From: CBDEFX01 sp965237635 | GTDB lineage: Bacteria; Chloroflexota; Dehalococcoidia; Lucifugimonadales; CAUZJF01 | Direction of reading: 5' to 3' | Assembly: GCA_965237635.1 (NCBI GenBank) | Contig: CBDEFX010000002.1 | Span: forward strand, 2,046,001-2,110,000 | DNA: 64,000 bases | Part shown: positions 9,662 through 18,240 of the stretch, one piece after another | How the letters are laid out: each line of letters begins with the position of its first letter | Numbering within the stretch: position 1 is the first letter of the stretch | Made by a program: the position numbers and the translations under genes | Notes under the pieces: generated by a model | The model's input: the letters and a program-made list of their open reading frames with translations, nothing else | Database searches by the model: none | What the model was told of the DNA's origin: nothing

Positions 9662-11161
9662 ATGTACAAGGTGGATCTGTACGTGCGAGTGCGCCGGGCC
9701 TGCATGGTGGAGGGGATGAGCACGCGGGAGGCTGCCCGAGTGTTCGGTCTGCACCGGGATACGGTGCGCAAGATGCTGGAGTACTCGGTGCCTCCCGGTT
9801 ACCGTCGGGAGTCACCGCCCCGCCGCCCCAAGCTGGACCCGTACCGCGGGGTGATCGACCGGATACTGGAGGATGACCGCAGTCTTCCGAAGAAGCAGCG
9901 CCACACCGCGAAGCGGATCTACGAGCGTCTGAGAGCTGAGCACAGGTTCAGTGGCAAGTACACGATAGTCAAAGACTACGTGCGCGAGCGGCGGCGGCGG
10001 ACGCGTGAGATGTACGTTCCGCTGTCTCACCCTCCCGGTCACGCCCAGTGCGACTTCGGCCAGGCCAAGGCGGTGATCGGCGGAGTGGAGCAGACCATCC
10101 ACTACTTCGTGCTGGACCTTCCCCACAGCGACGCATGCTTCGTCAAAGCCTACCCCGCAGAGACGACCGAGGCGTTCTGCGACGGTCACGTCTCGGCGTT
10201 CTCGTTCCTGGGCGGCGTGCCCCGGAGCATCCTGTACGACAACACGAGGCTGGCGGTGGCCAGGATCCTGGGAGACGGTCGAAGGAAGCGTACCCGCGTC
10301 TTCTCGGAGCTGGTGTCGCACTACCTGTTCGAGGATCGGTTCGGCCGGCCCGGCAAGGGTAACGACAAGGGCAAGGTCGAGGGGCTGGTGGGATATGCTC
10401 GCCGGAACTTCCTGGTGCCTGTGCCGTCGTTCCCGAGCTTCGATGCCCTCAACGCCTACCTGGAGGAGCGGTGCCTGGAACGGCTGGGGAGACAGCTGCG
10501 TGGACACAACGAGACGATAGGCCAGCGGATGGAGCGTGACCTGGAGACCCTGCTGGCGCTCCCCGCCGTGCCCTACGATGCCAGCGACAAGCACGTGAGC
10601 CGTGTCAGCTCCCTGTCCCTGGTGCGGTACCGGACCAACGACTACTCGGTGCCCGTGGCCTACGGTCACAGGGAGGTGGTGGTGCGCGGCTATGTGGGCG
10701 AGGTGGTGATCAGCAACGGGGCAGAGGTGATAGCCCGGCATCCTCGCTCATACGAACGCGACGACTTCGTGTTCGACCCCATCCACTACCTGCCGCTGCT
10801 GGAGCGCAAGACGGGAGCGCTGGACCAGGCTGCTCCTTTGGCCGGGTGGGAGTTGCCGGATGAGTTCGGAGTGCTGAGGCGTCTGCTGGAGTCGAGGATG
10901 GGCAGGCGCGGCAAGCGGGAGTTCGTACAGGTGCTGCGGCTGATGGAGAACTTCCGGAAGCAGGAGGTGTACGAGGGTGTGCGCGATGCCCTCAGGCTCG
11001 GGGCCATAAGCTTCGACGCCATCAAACACCTGGTGCTGTGCAGGATAGAGGGTCGTCCCCAGAGACTCGACCTGGAGCTGTACCCCTACCTGCCCAGGGT
11101 TACCGTGACGAAGACGTCGGCCAGCGACTACATGGCGCTCATGTCTGGGAGCAGGCGGTGA
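9662..11161 (+). CDS. istA: IS21-family transposase IstA
   Basis: A 499-residue DDE transposase. An N-terminal helix-turn-helix (STREAARVFGLHRDTVRKML, about residues 20-39) precedes the integrase core, with Asp in HAQCDFGQ (about 124), Asp in ILYDNT (about 192) and Glu in KGKVEGLVGYARR (about 240). The C-terminal Mu-transposase-like region contains RYRTNDYSVP. A purine-rich GAAGG precedes the ATG. The stop overlaps the istB start. Length and motifs are complete, so it may be active. Confidence 0.93.
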   Translation: MYKVDLYVRVRRACMVEGMSTREAARVFGLHRDTVRKMLEYSVPPGYRRESPPRRPKLDPYRGVIDRILEDDRSLPKKQRHTAKRIYERLRAEHRFSGKYTIVKDYVRERRRRTREMYVPLSHPPGHAQCDFGQAKAVIGGVEQTIHYFVLDLPHSDACFVKAYPAETTEAFCDGHVSAFSFLGGVPRSILYDNTRLAVARILGDGRRKRTRVFSELVSHYLFEDRFGRPGKGNDKGKVEGLVGYARRNFLVPVPSFPSFDALNAYLEERCLERLGRQLRGHNETIGQRMERDLETLLALPAVPYDASDKHVSRVSSLSLVRYRTNDYSVPVAYGHREVVVRGYVGEVVISNGAEVIARHPRSYERDDFVFDPIHYLPLLERKTGALDQAAPLAGWELPDEFGVLRRLLESRMGRRGKREFVQVLRLMENFRKQEVYEGVRDALRLGAISFDAIKHLVLCRIEGRPQRLDLELYPYLPRVTVTKTSASDYMALMSGSRR

Positions 11162-11940
11162 GCGAGAGGTCGACGGTGCTGTTGGAGCACCACCTCAAGG
11201 AGCTGAAGCTGCCTACCTTCCTGAGAGAGTACGGCAAGGTGGCCGGCCAATGCGCTGCCGAGGGCGTCGACCATCCAGGCTACCTGCTGAGGCTCTCTGA
11301 GCTTGAGATGATAGACCGCCATCACCGCATGGTGGACCGCAGGATCAAGGCTGCACGCTTCCCCGCCACCAAGAGCCTCGACACCTTCGACTTCCTGGCC
11401 ATGCCGTCGGTGAACAAGCACCTAGTCATGCAGCTTGCACGCTGCGAGTACGTAGACCGGCGGGAGAACGTCATCGCTATCGGCAACAGCGGCACCGGCA
11501 AGACCCATATGGCCCTCGGCCTGGGGCTCACCGCCTGCCAGAGGGGGCTGTCGGTCGGCTTCACCACCGCCGCCTCACTGGTCCACGAGCTGATCGAGGC
11601 CAGGGACGAGCGACGACTACTCAACCTTCAGAAGAAGCTGGCCCGCCTCAAGCTGCTCATCATCGACGAGCTTGGCTTCGTCCCACTCTCCAAGACCGGC
11701 GCGGAGCTCCTCTTCGAGGTCTTCAGTCAGAGATACGAGAGAGGTTCGGTTCTGGTCACCACCAACCTGCCCTTTGACGAGTGGACCGAGGTCTTCGGCT
11801 CTGAGAGGCTGACCGGCGCCCTGCTGGACCGTCTCACTCACCGCGTTCACATCCTGGAGATGAACGGGGAGAGCTACCGCCTCAAGCAGAGTAGGCAAGC
11901 CGCTCCCGTGCGCGCTGCCAGCGACCCTGCTGACGCATAG
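11158..11940 (+). CDS. istB: IS21-family ATP-binding helper IstB
   Basis: A 260-residue AAA+ ATPase that assists IstA in target choice. Walker A is GNSGTGKTH and Walker B is LLIIDELGF. I chose the GTG at 11158 because it overlaps the istA stop (GTGA), the usual coupling in IS21. A truncated, highly similar copy lies at 34503-35102. Confidence 0.92.
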   Translation: MSERSTVLLEHHLKELKLPTFLREYGKVAGQCAAEGVDHPGYLLRLSELEMIDRHHRMVDRRIKAARFPATKSLDTFDFLAMPSVNKHLVMQLARCEYVDRRENVIAIGNSGTGKTHMALGLGLTACQRGLSVGFTTAASLVHELIEARDERRLLNLQKKLARLKLLIIDELGFVPLSKTGAELLFEVFSQRYERGSVLVTTNLPFDEWTEVFGSERLTGALLDRLTHRVHILEMNGESYRLKQSRQAAPVRAASDPADA

Positions 11941-11965
11941 ACCCGCCGCATTCACTCCAGCTAAC

Positions 11966-13668
11966 CCCGAATCCACCGAAGGACACCGATGGACGGCGTG
12001 AGGACAGCGGAAGGGGGTGGGTGAGGGAGCTACAGGGGAGATGGCCTGGGGTTGGGGTAGATGGGAGGCTGGCGGACGGTCTTCAGTCGCCGCACAGGGC
12101 CCCTAAGGCCCTATGCAGGAGTTGCGATGCGCGGGAATGGCGAGAGGATACGCAGCAGGGGACTCTCGCGACCGGGGTGGCGCGAGATTGCGGGGACGTT
12201 GAGTCAGTTGCAGGCTGGCCGTCAGGCCGGGAACGGAATGGCTTGCAGCCGGGCCAAGGCGCGACTGAACTGGGTTTCCCAAGGCCAGCGCCGGGGGAGA
12301 TGCAAAGTGAGGCGGCGCGCCGAGCGGGTGATCCGTCCCACCAGAGCGAAGACCCGCCGCCTGAGGGTCTTGGTGATCACGGTCCGCTCGCCCAGACCAA
12401 TCCGCGCCGTCCAGCGGGCGAGGTTATGCGCCATCACCTGGACCGCCAGCCAGGCGCCGTTGGCGGCGAAGCGCGCCGACGGCATGTGGTTCAGCCCGAC
12501 GCCGTACTTGAGGTCGCGTATGGCGTTTTCGACCTCGGCGTGGCGGCGATGATCGGCCTCCAGTTCCAGCGTCTCCCCATCGCGGTCGGTGATGAAGGCG
12601 TGATAGCTGTATCTGGCGAAGAGGGCGAGCTGGGAACCGGGCGTCGGCTTCACCCGCCGGACAATGAGCCGCACCGGCGCGGCGTCCGGCTTGGTCTGGA
12701 ACGGGGTGTAAGTCGTCTCGGCAACATCGGCGGCGCCGTCCATCCAGTAGGGAATGGGAGTCCAGTCCTCCTCTGGTATCGCCTCGATCAGGTCCCGCAG
12801 GCTGGCGTGCTGGCGGATGGTGATAGAGAAGCGGACATCCATTTCCCGGCAGGCGGCAACGACAGTGTGGGCGTAGAAGCCGCTGTCGGCCCGCACCGTG
12901 AGTTGTCCCCTGGCCCCGCCGTAGCGCACCCGCCCCACCGTCTCACGCAAGAAGTGGGCGGCGCCACGGGCGGTGTTGGCCCGGCCCTCGCGCAGCCGGG
13001 ACATCAGCACCTCGCCGGTGCCGGCGGCAATGGCCAGCAGCGGGTGATAGCCGCGGGCGCCGGTATAGCCGTGGTGGCGCGCTCCCTCCTTGGCCAGTCC
13101 ATAGGTCTCGCAGATGGTCGAGTCCAGGTCGATGGTCAGGGGCGAGTCGCCGGGTCCGGCCCCAGCGGCCCAGGCCCGGGCCAACAACTGGCGGCTCACG
13201 CGGTCGAGTTGACGGACATGCCCCCACCGGAAGCTGCGCAGGAAGGTCCCCAGGGTGGATGGCGCCTTGACCACGCAGCCTAGAACACCGACCGTCCCAC
13301 CAGCGCGCAGCGCATCGGCGTCGTCGATGCAGTCGCCGCCTGCCAGCGCGGAAGCGACCAGCGTCAGCATCTTGTCCCCAGTGTTCGCCCGTCCCGGCGC
13401 GCCGCCCAGGTCAAGGTGATGGTCGACGAGTTCTCGCAGGCCCAGGTGCCGGGCTAGGGTGGCCGGCAGGAGCAGGCCGGCATTGGCCACCAGGCGATGG
13501 TCGTCAAAGAGGATGCGGATACGGTCGGGTTTGTTCTGTGGCAGCATCTATTGGGTGCTCCTTGTTTCCGGGCGGGTTTCTGTTCCAAAACCATTATCCC
13601 AGATTCAGAGGAGCACCCGCTGGCTTCTTCAAGGGCTGTCCCCAAGGCCGTCCTTCGGTGGATTCGGG
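11966..13668 (-). mobile_element. IS1380-family element, copy 1, inserted in IS21
   Basis: The element is 1703 bp. Terminal inverted repeats are CCCGAATCCACCGAAGGAC at the left and its reverse complement at the right. A 5-bp target duplication CTAAC lies at 11961-11965 and 13669-13673. A second copy is at 43388-45106. Deleting it restores the IS21 right-end sequence seen at 35102-35160. Confidence 0.9.
12222..13547 (-). CDS. IS1380-family transposase, copy 1
   Basis: A 441-residue DDE transposase. Catalytic Asp residues lie in TIDLDSTICETYG and TVRADSGFYAH, and the C-terminal part has NAIRDLKYGVGLNHMPS with the conserved Glu/Asp region. It is full length, uninterrupted and close to the copy at 43660-44985. 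Long open frames on the opposite strand are shadows caused by high GC. Confidence 0.92.
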   Translation of the reverse strand: MLPQNKPDRIRILFDDHRLVANAGLLLPATLARHLGLRELVDHHLDLGGAPGRANTGDKMLTLVASALAGGDCIDDADALRAGGTVGVLGCVVKAPSTLGTFLRSFRWGHVRQLDRVSRQLLARAWAAGAGPGDSPLTIDLDSTICETYGLAKEGARHHGYTGARGYHPLLAIAAGTGEVLMSRLREGRANTARGAAHFLRETVGRVRYGGARGQLTVRADSGFYAHTVVAACREMDVRFSITIRQHASLRDLIEAIPEEDWTPIPYWMDGAADVAETTYTPFQTKPDAAPVRLIVRRVKPTPGSQLALFARYSYHAFITDRDGETLELEADHRRHAEVENAIRDLKYGVGLNHMPSARFAANGAWLAVQVMAHNLARWTARIGLGERTVITKTLRRRVFALVGRITRSARRLTLHLPRRWPWETQFSRALARLQAIPFPA

Positions 13669-13744
13669 CTAACGGATCCTCCTGACGCCCGCCGCATGGT
13701 GACATTTATGCTGAACACCAACGTCCCGATGGTACACTTTTACT

Positions 13745-15575
13745 GTGTCGATGGTCTACGATTATGTCAGTAGTTAACAGGTCAGGGAAAATGTCAGTTC
13801 ATGAAAGGATTGACATTGACCCAGAAAGAACAGGCAAGGCTCCAAGTGCTCAACGGTATCCTGAAAGGTCAGATATCAGTGGATGAGGCGGCAGAGGTTC
13901 TGGGAGTGAGTGAACGCCACGTTTGGCGAATCCTGGCGGAGTATCGGAAGGAGGGTGCCGCCGCACTGGCTCATGGGAACCGAGGTCGCCGAGCGAACAA
14001 CTCCATCCCGGAGGAGGCCAGGACTCAAGTTGTGGCCCTGGCACGCACACGGTATGCAAGAGTAAATCATACGCACCTAACCGAGCTCCTGGCAGAGCGG
14101 GAAGAGATCGTCTTGGGGCGCTCTACGGTCCGGCGTATCCTGGTAGGCGCCGGCATGGCTAGCCCCCGTCGACGTCGACCCCCACTGCATCGGGTCCGTC
14201 GCCAGCGCATGAGCCAGGAAGGCATGTTGGTGCAAGTAGATGGCAGCGTTCATGCCTGGCTAGAAGAACGGGGCCCTCGATGCACCCTGCTGTTGGCAAT
14301 CGATGATGCCACCAGCACCGTGCCCTACGCACTGTTTCGCCATGAAGAGGACACTCATGGCTATTTCCTCCTCATGCAAGAACTGATCCGGCGTTGTGGG
14401 GTTCCTTTGGCCCTGTACAGTGACCGCCACGCCGTCTTCAAGTATGTACCTGGCTCGCATCAATCGCCTGCGCCGACCCAATTCGGTCGTGCGATGGCAG
14501 AGCTTGGGGTGGAGCAGATCTTCGCGCGTTCTCCGGAGGCGAAGGGTCGGGTAGAACGGGCCAACGGCACCTTCCAGGATCGGCTGGTGACCGAACTACG
14601 TCTGGCTGGGGCCAGAACCATCTCAGAGGCCAACCAAGTCCTGTGGGCTTTCTTGACCCGCTTCAACAAGCGCTTCGGGGTGCCACCAGCACAGTCCACC
14701 AACGCATATCGCTCTCCAGATCCGGACCTGAACCTGGCAGGCATACTGTGCTTCAAGCATAGCCGCAAGGTGGCCAGAGACAACACAGTCAAGTACAACT
14801 GGCATACCCTCCAACTGCTTCCTTCGAGCGAACGGTCCACTTACGTTGGAGCGCACGTGGTGGTCCAAGAGCGATTAGACGGCAAGCTAGTAGTGTGCTA
14901 TCAAAACCAAATCGTCCCTACCCAGGAAGCGCCACCGCGTCCTGGTGTCCTCCGGACTCTGAACGCCACTCGAGGTCTTGGCAGCGTCACCGTGGAGAAC
15001 CTCGCTGCAGGCATGGACACCAACGGGATCGGTGGTCACGAGCGAGAAGGACTGGGAGCGATGACCGCGATCGGCCGGGGACTCGCCGCAGGGAGATTGA
15101 CCACGGATCGCGAGAGTGAAGCCGTCCACCCTAAGGCTCAACCACCCAGACCGCCGACGCCTCGTCAGCGAGCCCGTTGGAAAGCAGTGCAGAGGGCCAA
15201 GCGTCGAGGCCTTTCTCTTCGGGCAATCGCCCGGGAATTGGGCATATCCCGCATCACCGTCCGAAAGTACGTTGAGGCTTCAAGTCCACCTGTCTATCCG
15301 GACAGGGAGCTCGCTGCTCACTCTTGATCATGTGGAACCGCCTTCGGTCCATAACAACCGGCCTGTGGGTAAGTGGGCAATCCCGCCAAGGTTGTCCATT
15401 TATCCGCGGGCTGCTCCGCTCGGATCGAGTCACCATCACTGCCACCCACGGTGTCACACGAAGCTGGAGGTGGGGGATTTCTCAATCATCGAACTGGATA
15501 ACTATTGGCTTGACACAGCAACCACTGACATAATCGCTGGTCCATTACCCTGACATAATCGCTGGACGTCGACAC
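13745..15575 (+). mobile_element. ISNCY-type element inserted in the IS21 right end
   Basis: The left end GTGTCGATGGTCTACGATTA and the reversed right end GTGTCGACGTCCAGCGATTA form inverted repeats, both continuing TGTCAG. The insertion splits the IS21 end sequence (CACTTTTACT at left, CCTAATATCCCTCC at right), which is continuous at 35190-35235. A fragment of a relative lies at 35252-35615. Confidence 0.75.
13801..15327 (+). CDS. ISNCY/IS481-like transposase with extra C-terminal HTH
   Basis: A 508-residue integrase-type transposase. An N-terminal HTH (SVDEAAEVLGVSERHVWRIL) is followed by the DDE core: MLVQVDGSVH, LYSDRHAVF, and AKGRVERANGTFQDRL. The last 70 residues contain a second HTH (LRAIARELGISRITVRKYV), which is unusual next to a DDE core. 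The same second HTH survives alone at 35252-35563. The ATG at 13801 lies just inside the left end. It appears complete. Confidence 0.85.
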   Translation: MKGLTLTQKEQARLQVLNGILKGQISVDEAAEVLGVSERHVWRILAEYRKEGAAALAHGNRGRRANNSIPEEARTQVVALARTRYARVNHTHLTELLAEREEIVLGRSTVRRILVGAGMASPRRRRPPLHRVRRQRMSQEGMLVQVDGSVHAWLEERGPRCTLLLAIDDATSTVPYALFRHEEDTHGYFLLMQELIRRCGVPLALYSDRHAVFKYVPGSHQSPAPTQFGRAMAELGVEQIFARSPEAKGRVERANGTFQDRLVTELRLAGARTISEANQVLWAFLTRFNKRFGVPPAQSTNAYRSPDPDLNLAGILCFKHSRKVARDNTVKYNWHTLQLLPSSERSTYVGAHVVVQERLDGKLVVCYQNQIVPTQEAPPRPGVLRTLNATRGLGSVTVENLAAGMDTNGIGGHEREGLGAMTAIGRGLAAGRLTTDRESEAVHPKAQPPRPPTPRQRARWKAVQRAKRRGLSLRAIARELGISRITVRKYVEASSPPVYPDRELAAHS

Positions 15576-15771
15576 CGCATGGCCTAATATCCCTCCGCCC
15601 TTGACAAAACATCGTGAAGAAAGAGATGTTCGAGTGGATCGACTGGAATTCGGGTGTTACAGAGGCATGGAGCGTAGCGACCACTAAGACCGACGGTGTT
15701 GCCCTCACAGCGGTTGTATCGCTGGCCGTGACCCTCACCGCCCAGGCCCTAGCGCTACCCATCGCTAACTA

Positions 15772-15812
15772 CGCCCACCGCCACGAGTACCGCAGAGTTT
15801 TGTTTCTATTGG
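15772..15812 (-). repeat. Serine-recombinase tail repeat, copy 1
   Basis: The plus-strand sequence GCCACGAGTACCGCAGAG is the complement of the conserved recombinase 3' end (reading VLVGG in better copies). It overlaps the end of a short plus-strand frame (15614-15832) that I do not call as a gene. Confidence 0.45.
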
Positions 15813-15821
15813 CTCTCGCCC

Positions 15822-16010
15822 ATGAGCAGTGAAGAGTACCATGCGTGCGCATTGCGGGAGGAAGGCACTGTGCTGTGCTGGGGCAGCAAGCTGGATGGTC
15901 ATCAAGCCTCGCCCGGAGAGGGTTATAAGTTCACGTCCGTCAGCAGCGGCCGCTCTCACGGGTGCGCTCTGCGCGACGATGGCGCGGTCCTGCGTTGGCG
16001 ATGGCCATAA
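15822..16010 (+). pseudogene. RCC1/BLIP-II-type beta-propeller repeat fragment
   Basis: The frame reads EYHACALREEGTVLCWGS, then a spacer and SHGCALRDDGAVLRW, which are two consecutive RCC1-type blades with their typical CALR-DG-V-CWG pattern. Full proteins carry many blades and a signal peptide; only two blades remain. Together with the fibronectin fragment just downstream it is the residue of a secreted or surface protein. Confidence 0.65.
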
Positions 16011-16065
16011 ACGAGGGAGTTGGAGTCACTCTGGTTGGACCATGACATCGACAACGGGATTCAGG

Positions 16066-16112
16066 TTCACCGCCCACGAGCACCGCAATTTTCTGTGTCG
16101 TTGCCCTCAACA
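16066..16112 (-). repeat. Serine-recombinase tail repeat, copy 2
   Basis: The minus strand reads QKIAVLVGGEPESRC, matching the C-terminal VLVGG tail of the recombinase at 48683-50350. It lies between the RCC1 and FnIII fragments, so it marks a break in the former surface-protein gene. Confidence 0.5.
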
Positions 16113-16138
16113 CCGGGTACCGGGTGAGCGGCGACACT

Positions 16139-16291
16139 GAGTGGACACGATTACCGCGCTACCTACACCGTAGGCGAACTGGTGTGCAACACATCTTATG
16201 AGTTCCGCGTGAGCGCATACGCGGACGGCCAGATCTACAAAGGCGAGTGGGGTGGCGCAGAGGTATCCGCAACGACCGGAATCTGTAGCTA
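16139..16291 (+). pseudogene. Fibronectin type III domain fragment
   Basis: The frame reads YTVGELVCNTSYEFRVSAYA, then GEVSA-type strand residues (GGAEVSATTGICS) and a stop at 16289-16291. The L-N-TSYEFRVSAY pattern is the E-F strand region of a fibronectin III domain. It is probably the C-terminus of the same protein as the RCC1 fragment. Confidence 0.6.
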
Positions 16292-16329
16292 AGCCCTAGA
16301 GAAGCGACTCTTCCCATCCAGGGGATTAG

Positions 16330-16648
16330 CCGCCAACTCCAGTTCCACCACTCCCAGCGGCATCCAAGTCCACCGCCCATGAGTACCTCAGTTTTTGTCG
16401 TCGATTGAGAAATGGGGATGGTGTAGCGCAGCAGGGCGTCGCCCGGCATCACGACGATCTCCTTGACGAAGGTTTCGATGAATGCCCTGCGCTCGGTCAA
16501 CTCACTCTCCTTCAGAAACTCGCTCATGTCCTGAGCGTAGGCCGCGATGGTGTTCACGTCGTCCAGAACGGCCCTGCGCTGCGAGAGGATGGCCCTGGCA
16601 TCAGCCGCCGCGTCTTCCAGGCGCTCCTGCCGCTCACGGTCGAGTCCA
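16330..16648 (-). pseudogene. C-terminal remnant of a large serine recombinase
   Basis: The minus strand reads RERQERLEDAAADARAIL, SQRRAVLDDVNTIAAYAQDM, LTERRAFIETFVKEIVVMPG, YTIPISQSTTKTEVLMGGG. It is clearly homologous to the end of the intact recombinase at 48683-50350. Catalytic and zinc domains are missing. It is joined head-on near 16624-16648 to the plus-strand helicase fragment. Confidence 0.75.
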
Positions 16649-18054
16649 TCACCGACCTGGAGCGGCTTCGCCTCTCCGTCGGCTCCGGCCCGCTGTTCGC
16701 GGTGATGAGCCGTGAGAAGGCCAAGCTCTCCTACCGCTGGATGCCCGCCGTGATTCAGCGGTGGGCTGTCTCCAGGGGCAGGCTCCTTCGGGACGAGGAG
16801 ACGGGCGAGCCGTTCCGGGTGCCCTGCTGCCCCGACTGCACGGCCCAGATCGTGGACAAGGACGGCGTTCCCCTCACCGACGAGGACCTGAACCGCCGCA
16901 AGCACACCTGCGCCGGCTGCGGCGCTCCCCTCTGGCAGGCCGACAAGTCCGGCCCCGCCCGCTACCCTCTGGCCGACTACGTGAAGCACCGGATGAAGGG
17001 CTTCTTCGACCTGCTGGTCGGGGACGAGGTGCACGAGTACAAGGGGCGCGGCTCGGCCCAGGGCATCGCCGCCGGCGTCCTCGCCGACGCCTGCGGCAAG
17101 TCCCTCAGCCTGTCCGGGACGTTGATGGGCGGCTACAGCTCGACGCTCTTCCACCTGCTCTACCGGTTCAGCCCGGAGCTCAGGACGGACTTCGGACGCT
17201 CCGACGAGCACCGCTGGATACAGCGGTACGGCTTCGAGGAGCACACCGTCGGCAAGCCCGACGACGACTCGGTGGAGGACGGGAGGTTCAGCAGGCGGCG
17301 CAAGTACCGCAAGGTGGTCAGGGAGAGGCCGGGCCTTGTGCCCAGCGCCCTCTTCCACATAATCGGCAACACCGTCTTCCTGCGCCTCGCGGACGTGGCC
17401 TCCGGGCTGCCCTCCTACGACGAGCAGGTGATTCTCTCCTCGATGGACTCGGAGGAGGACGCGACGGGCTACTCCCAGCGCAGCGCCTACAACACCGTGT
17501 ACGAGGAGCTGCGGCTGAAGCTGGCTGAGGCTCTCAAGGCTGGCTCGAAGCGGCTGCTGGCGACCTACCTGCAAACCCTGTTGGCCTACCCGGACGGCTG
17601 CACCAGGGGGGAGACGGTCTTCGACCCCCGGAGCGGGGACGTGATCGTGCAGGTGCCGCCCCTCTCCGAGGAGCGGCTCTACCCGAAGGAGAAGGCCCTG
17701 GTGGACCTAGTGGCGGCGGAGCGGATGGAGGGCCGCAGGGTGCTGGTCTACGCCACCCACACCGGGACGCGGGACATCACCGAGCGGATGGACGACATGC
17801 TCACACGGCACGGGTTCCGCGTGGCCGTGATGAAGGCCGACGCCGTTGCCCCGGAACGGCGGGAGGCGTGGGTGGCGGACAGGGTGAAGCAGGGCATCGA
17901 AGTGATGATCTGCCACCCCAGGCTGGTGCAGACGGGGTTGGACTTGATCGACTTCCCAACGCTGATCTGGTACGAAACTGAGTTCTTCGTCTTCCAATCG
18001 ACACAAGAAAGTACGGTTCTCGTGGGCAGTCGATTTGGATGCAACTGGGGTTGA
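16624..18054 (+). pseudogene. SF2 helicase, truncated at both ends and closed by a recombinase tail
   Basis: About 470 residues of a superfamily-2 helicase. A zinc-finger-like region (CCPDC, later CAGCG) leads to motif II LLVGDEVHEYKG and motif III LSGTLMGG. The C-terminal lobe has GRRVLVYATHTGTRDI and MICHPRLVQTGLDLIDFPTL. The N-terminal Walker A region is absent, and at about 17990 the frame leaves the helicase (LIWYETEF) and runs into STQESTVLVGSRFGCNWG, a recombinase-tail repeat. Motif VI is lost, so it should be inactive. Similar helicases occur in mobile elements, so it may derive from one like that at 47952-60916. Confidence 0.7.
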
Positions 18055-18240
18055 CTAGGTGGCAACCGGCTGTGGAAGATGCAGACCTCCCAGGGAGGCC
18101 CCCGTCATCGGAGCCCTCCGTCTTGCGACCTAACCTCCCACGCTGGCCAACTCTGCCTCCTGTTCCTACGTCTTCAGCCTGCCGCTGCCGGAACGGAGTT
18201 GGTGTCCCAGGAGGTAGTGAACCCTATCTTCCGCAGCCTG

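Larger units (their letters stand above)
9539..15606 (+). mobile_element. IS21-family element carrying nested IS1380 and ISNCY insertions
   Basis: Left end TGTAAAGGGCGGAG (9539-9552) is mirrored at the right end, where the reverse complement reads TGTCAAGGGCGGAG (15593-15606). Between them lie istA and istB, then an IS1380 copy (11966-13668) and an ISNCY copy (13745-15575). Comparison with the IS21 remnant at 34503-35236, whose 3' end is uninterrupted, shows the same sequence after istB. This supports the nesting order: IS21 first, the others later. No clear target duplication is visible for IS21. Confidence 0.75.

Noticed and set aside
12021..13283. 420-codon plus-strand frame opposite the IS1380 transposase
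   Set aside because: Shadow of the transposase; a similar shadow occurs opposite copy 2.
15614..15832. 72-codon frame with a hydrophobic stretch
   Set aside because: Its end is antisense to a recombinase-tail repeat and there is no homologous domain, so it is not supportable as a gene.
16649..17574. Long minus-strand frame continuing upstream of the recombinase remnant
   Set aside because: Recombinase similarity ends near 16648; beyond that it is antisense to the SF2 helicase motifs.
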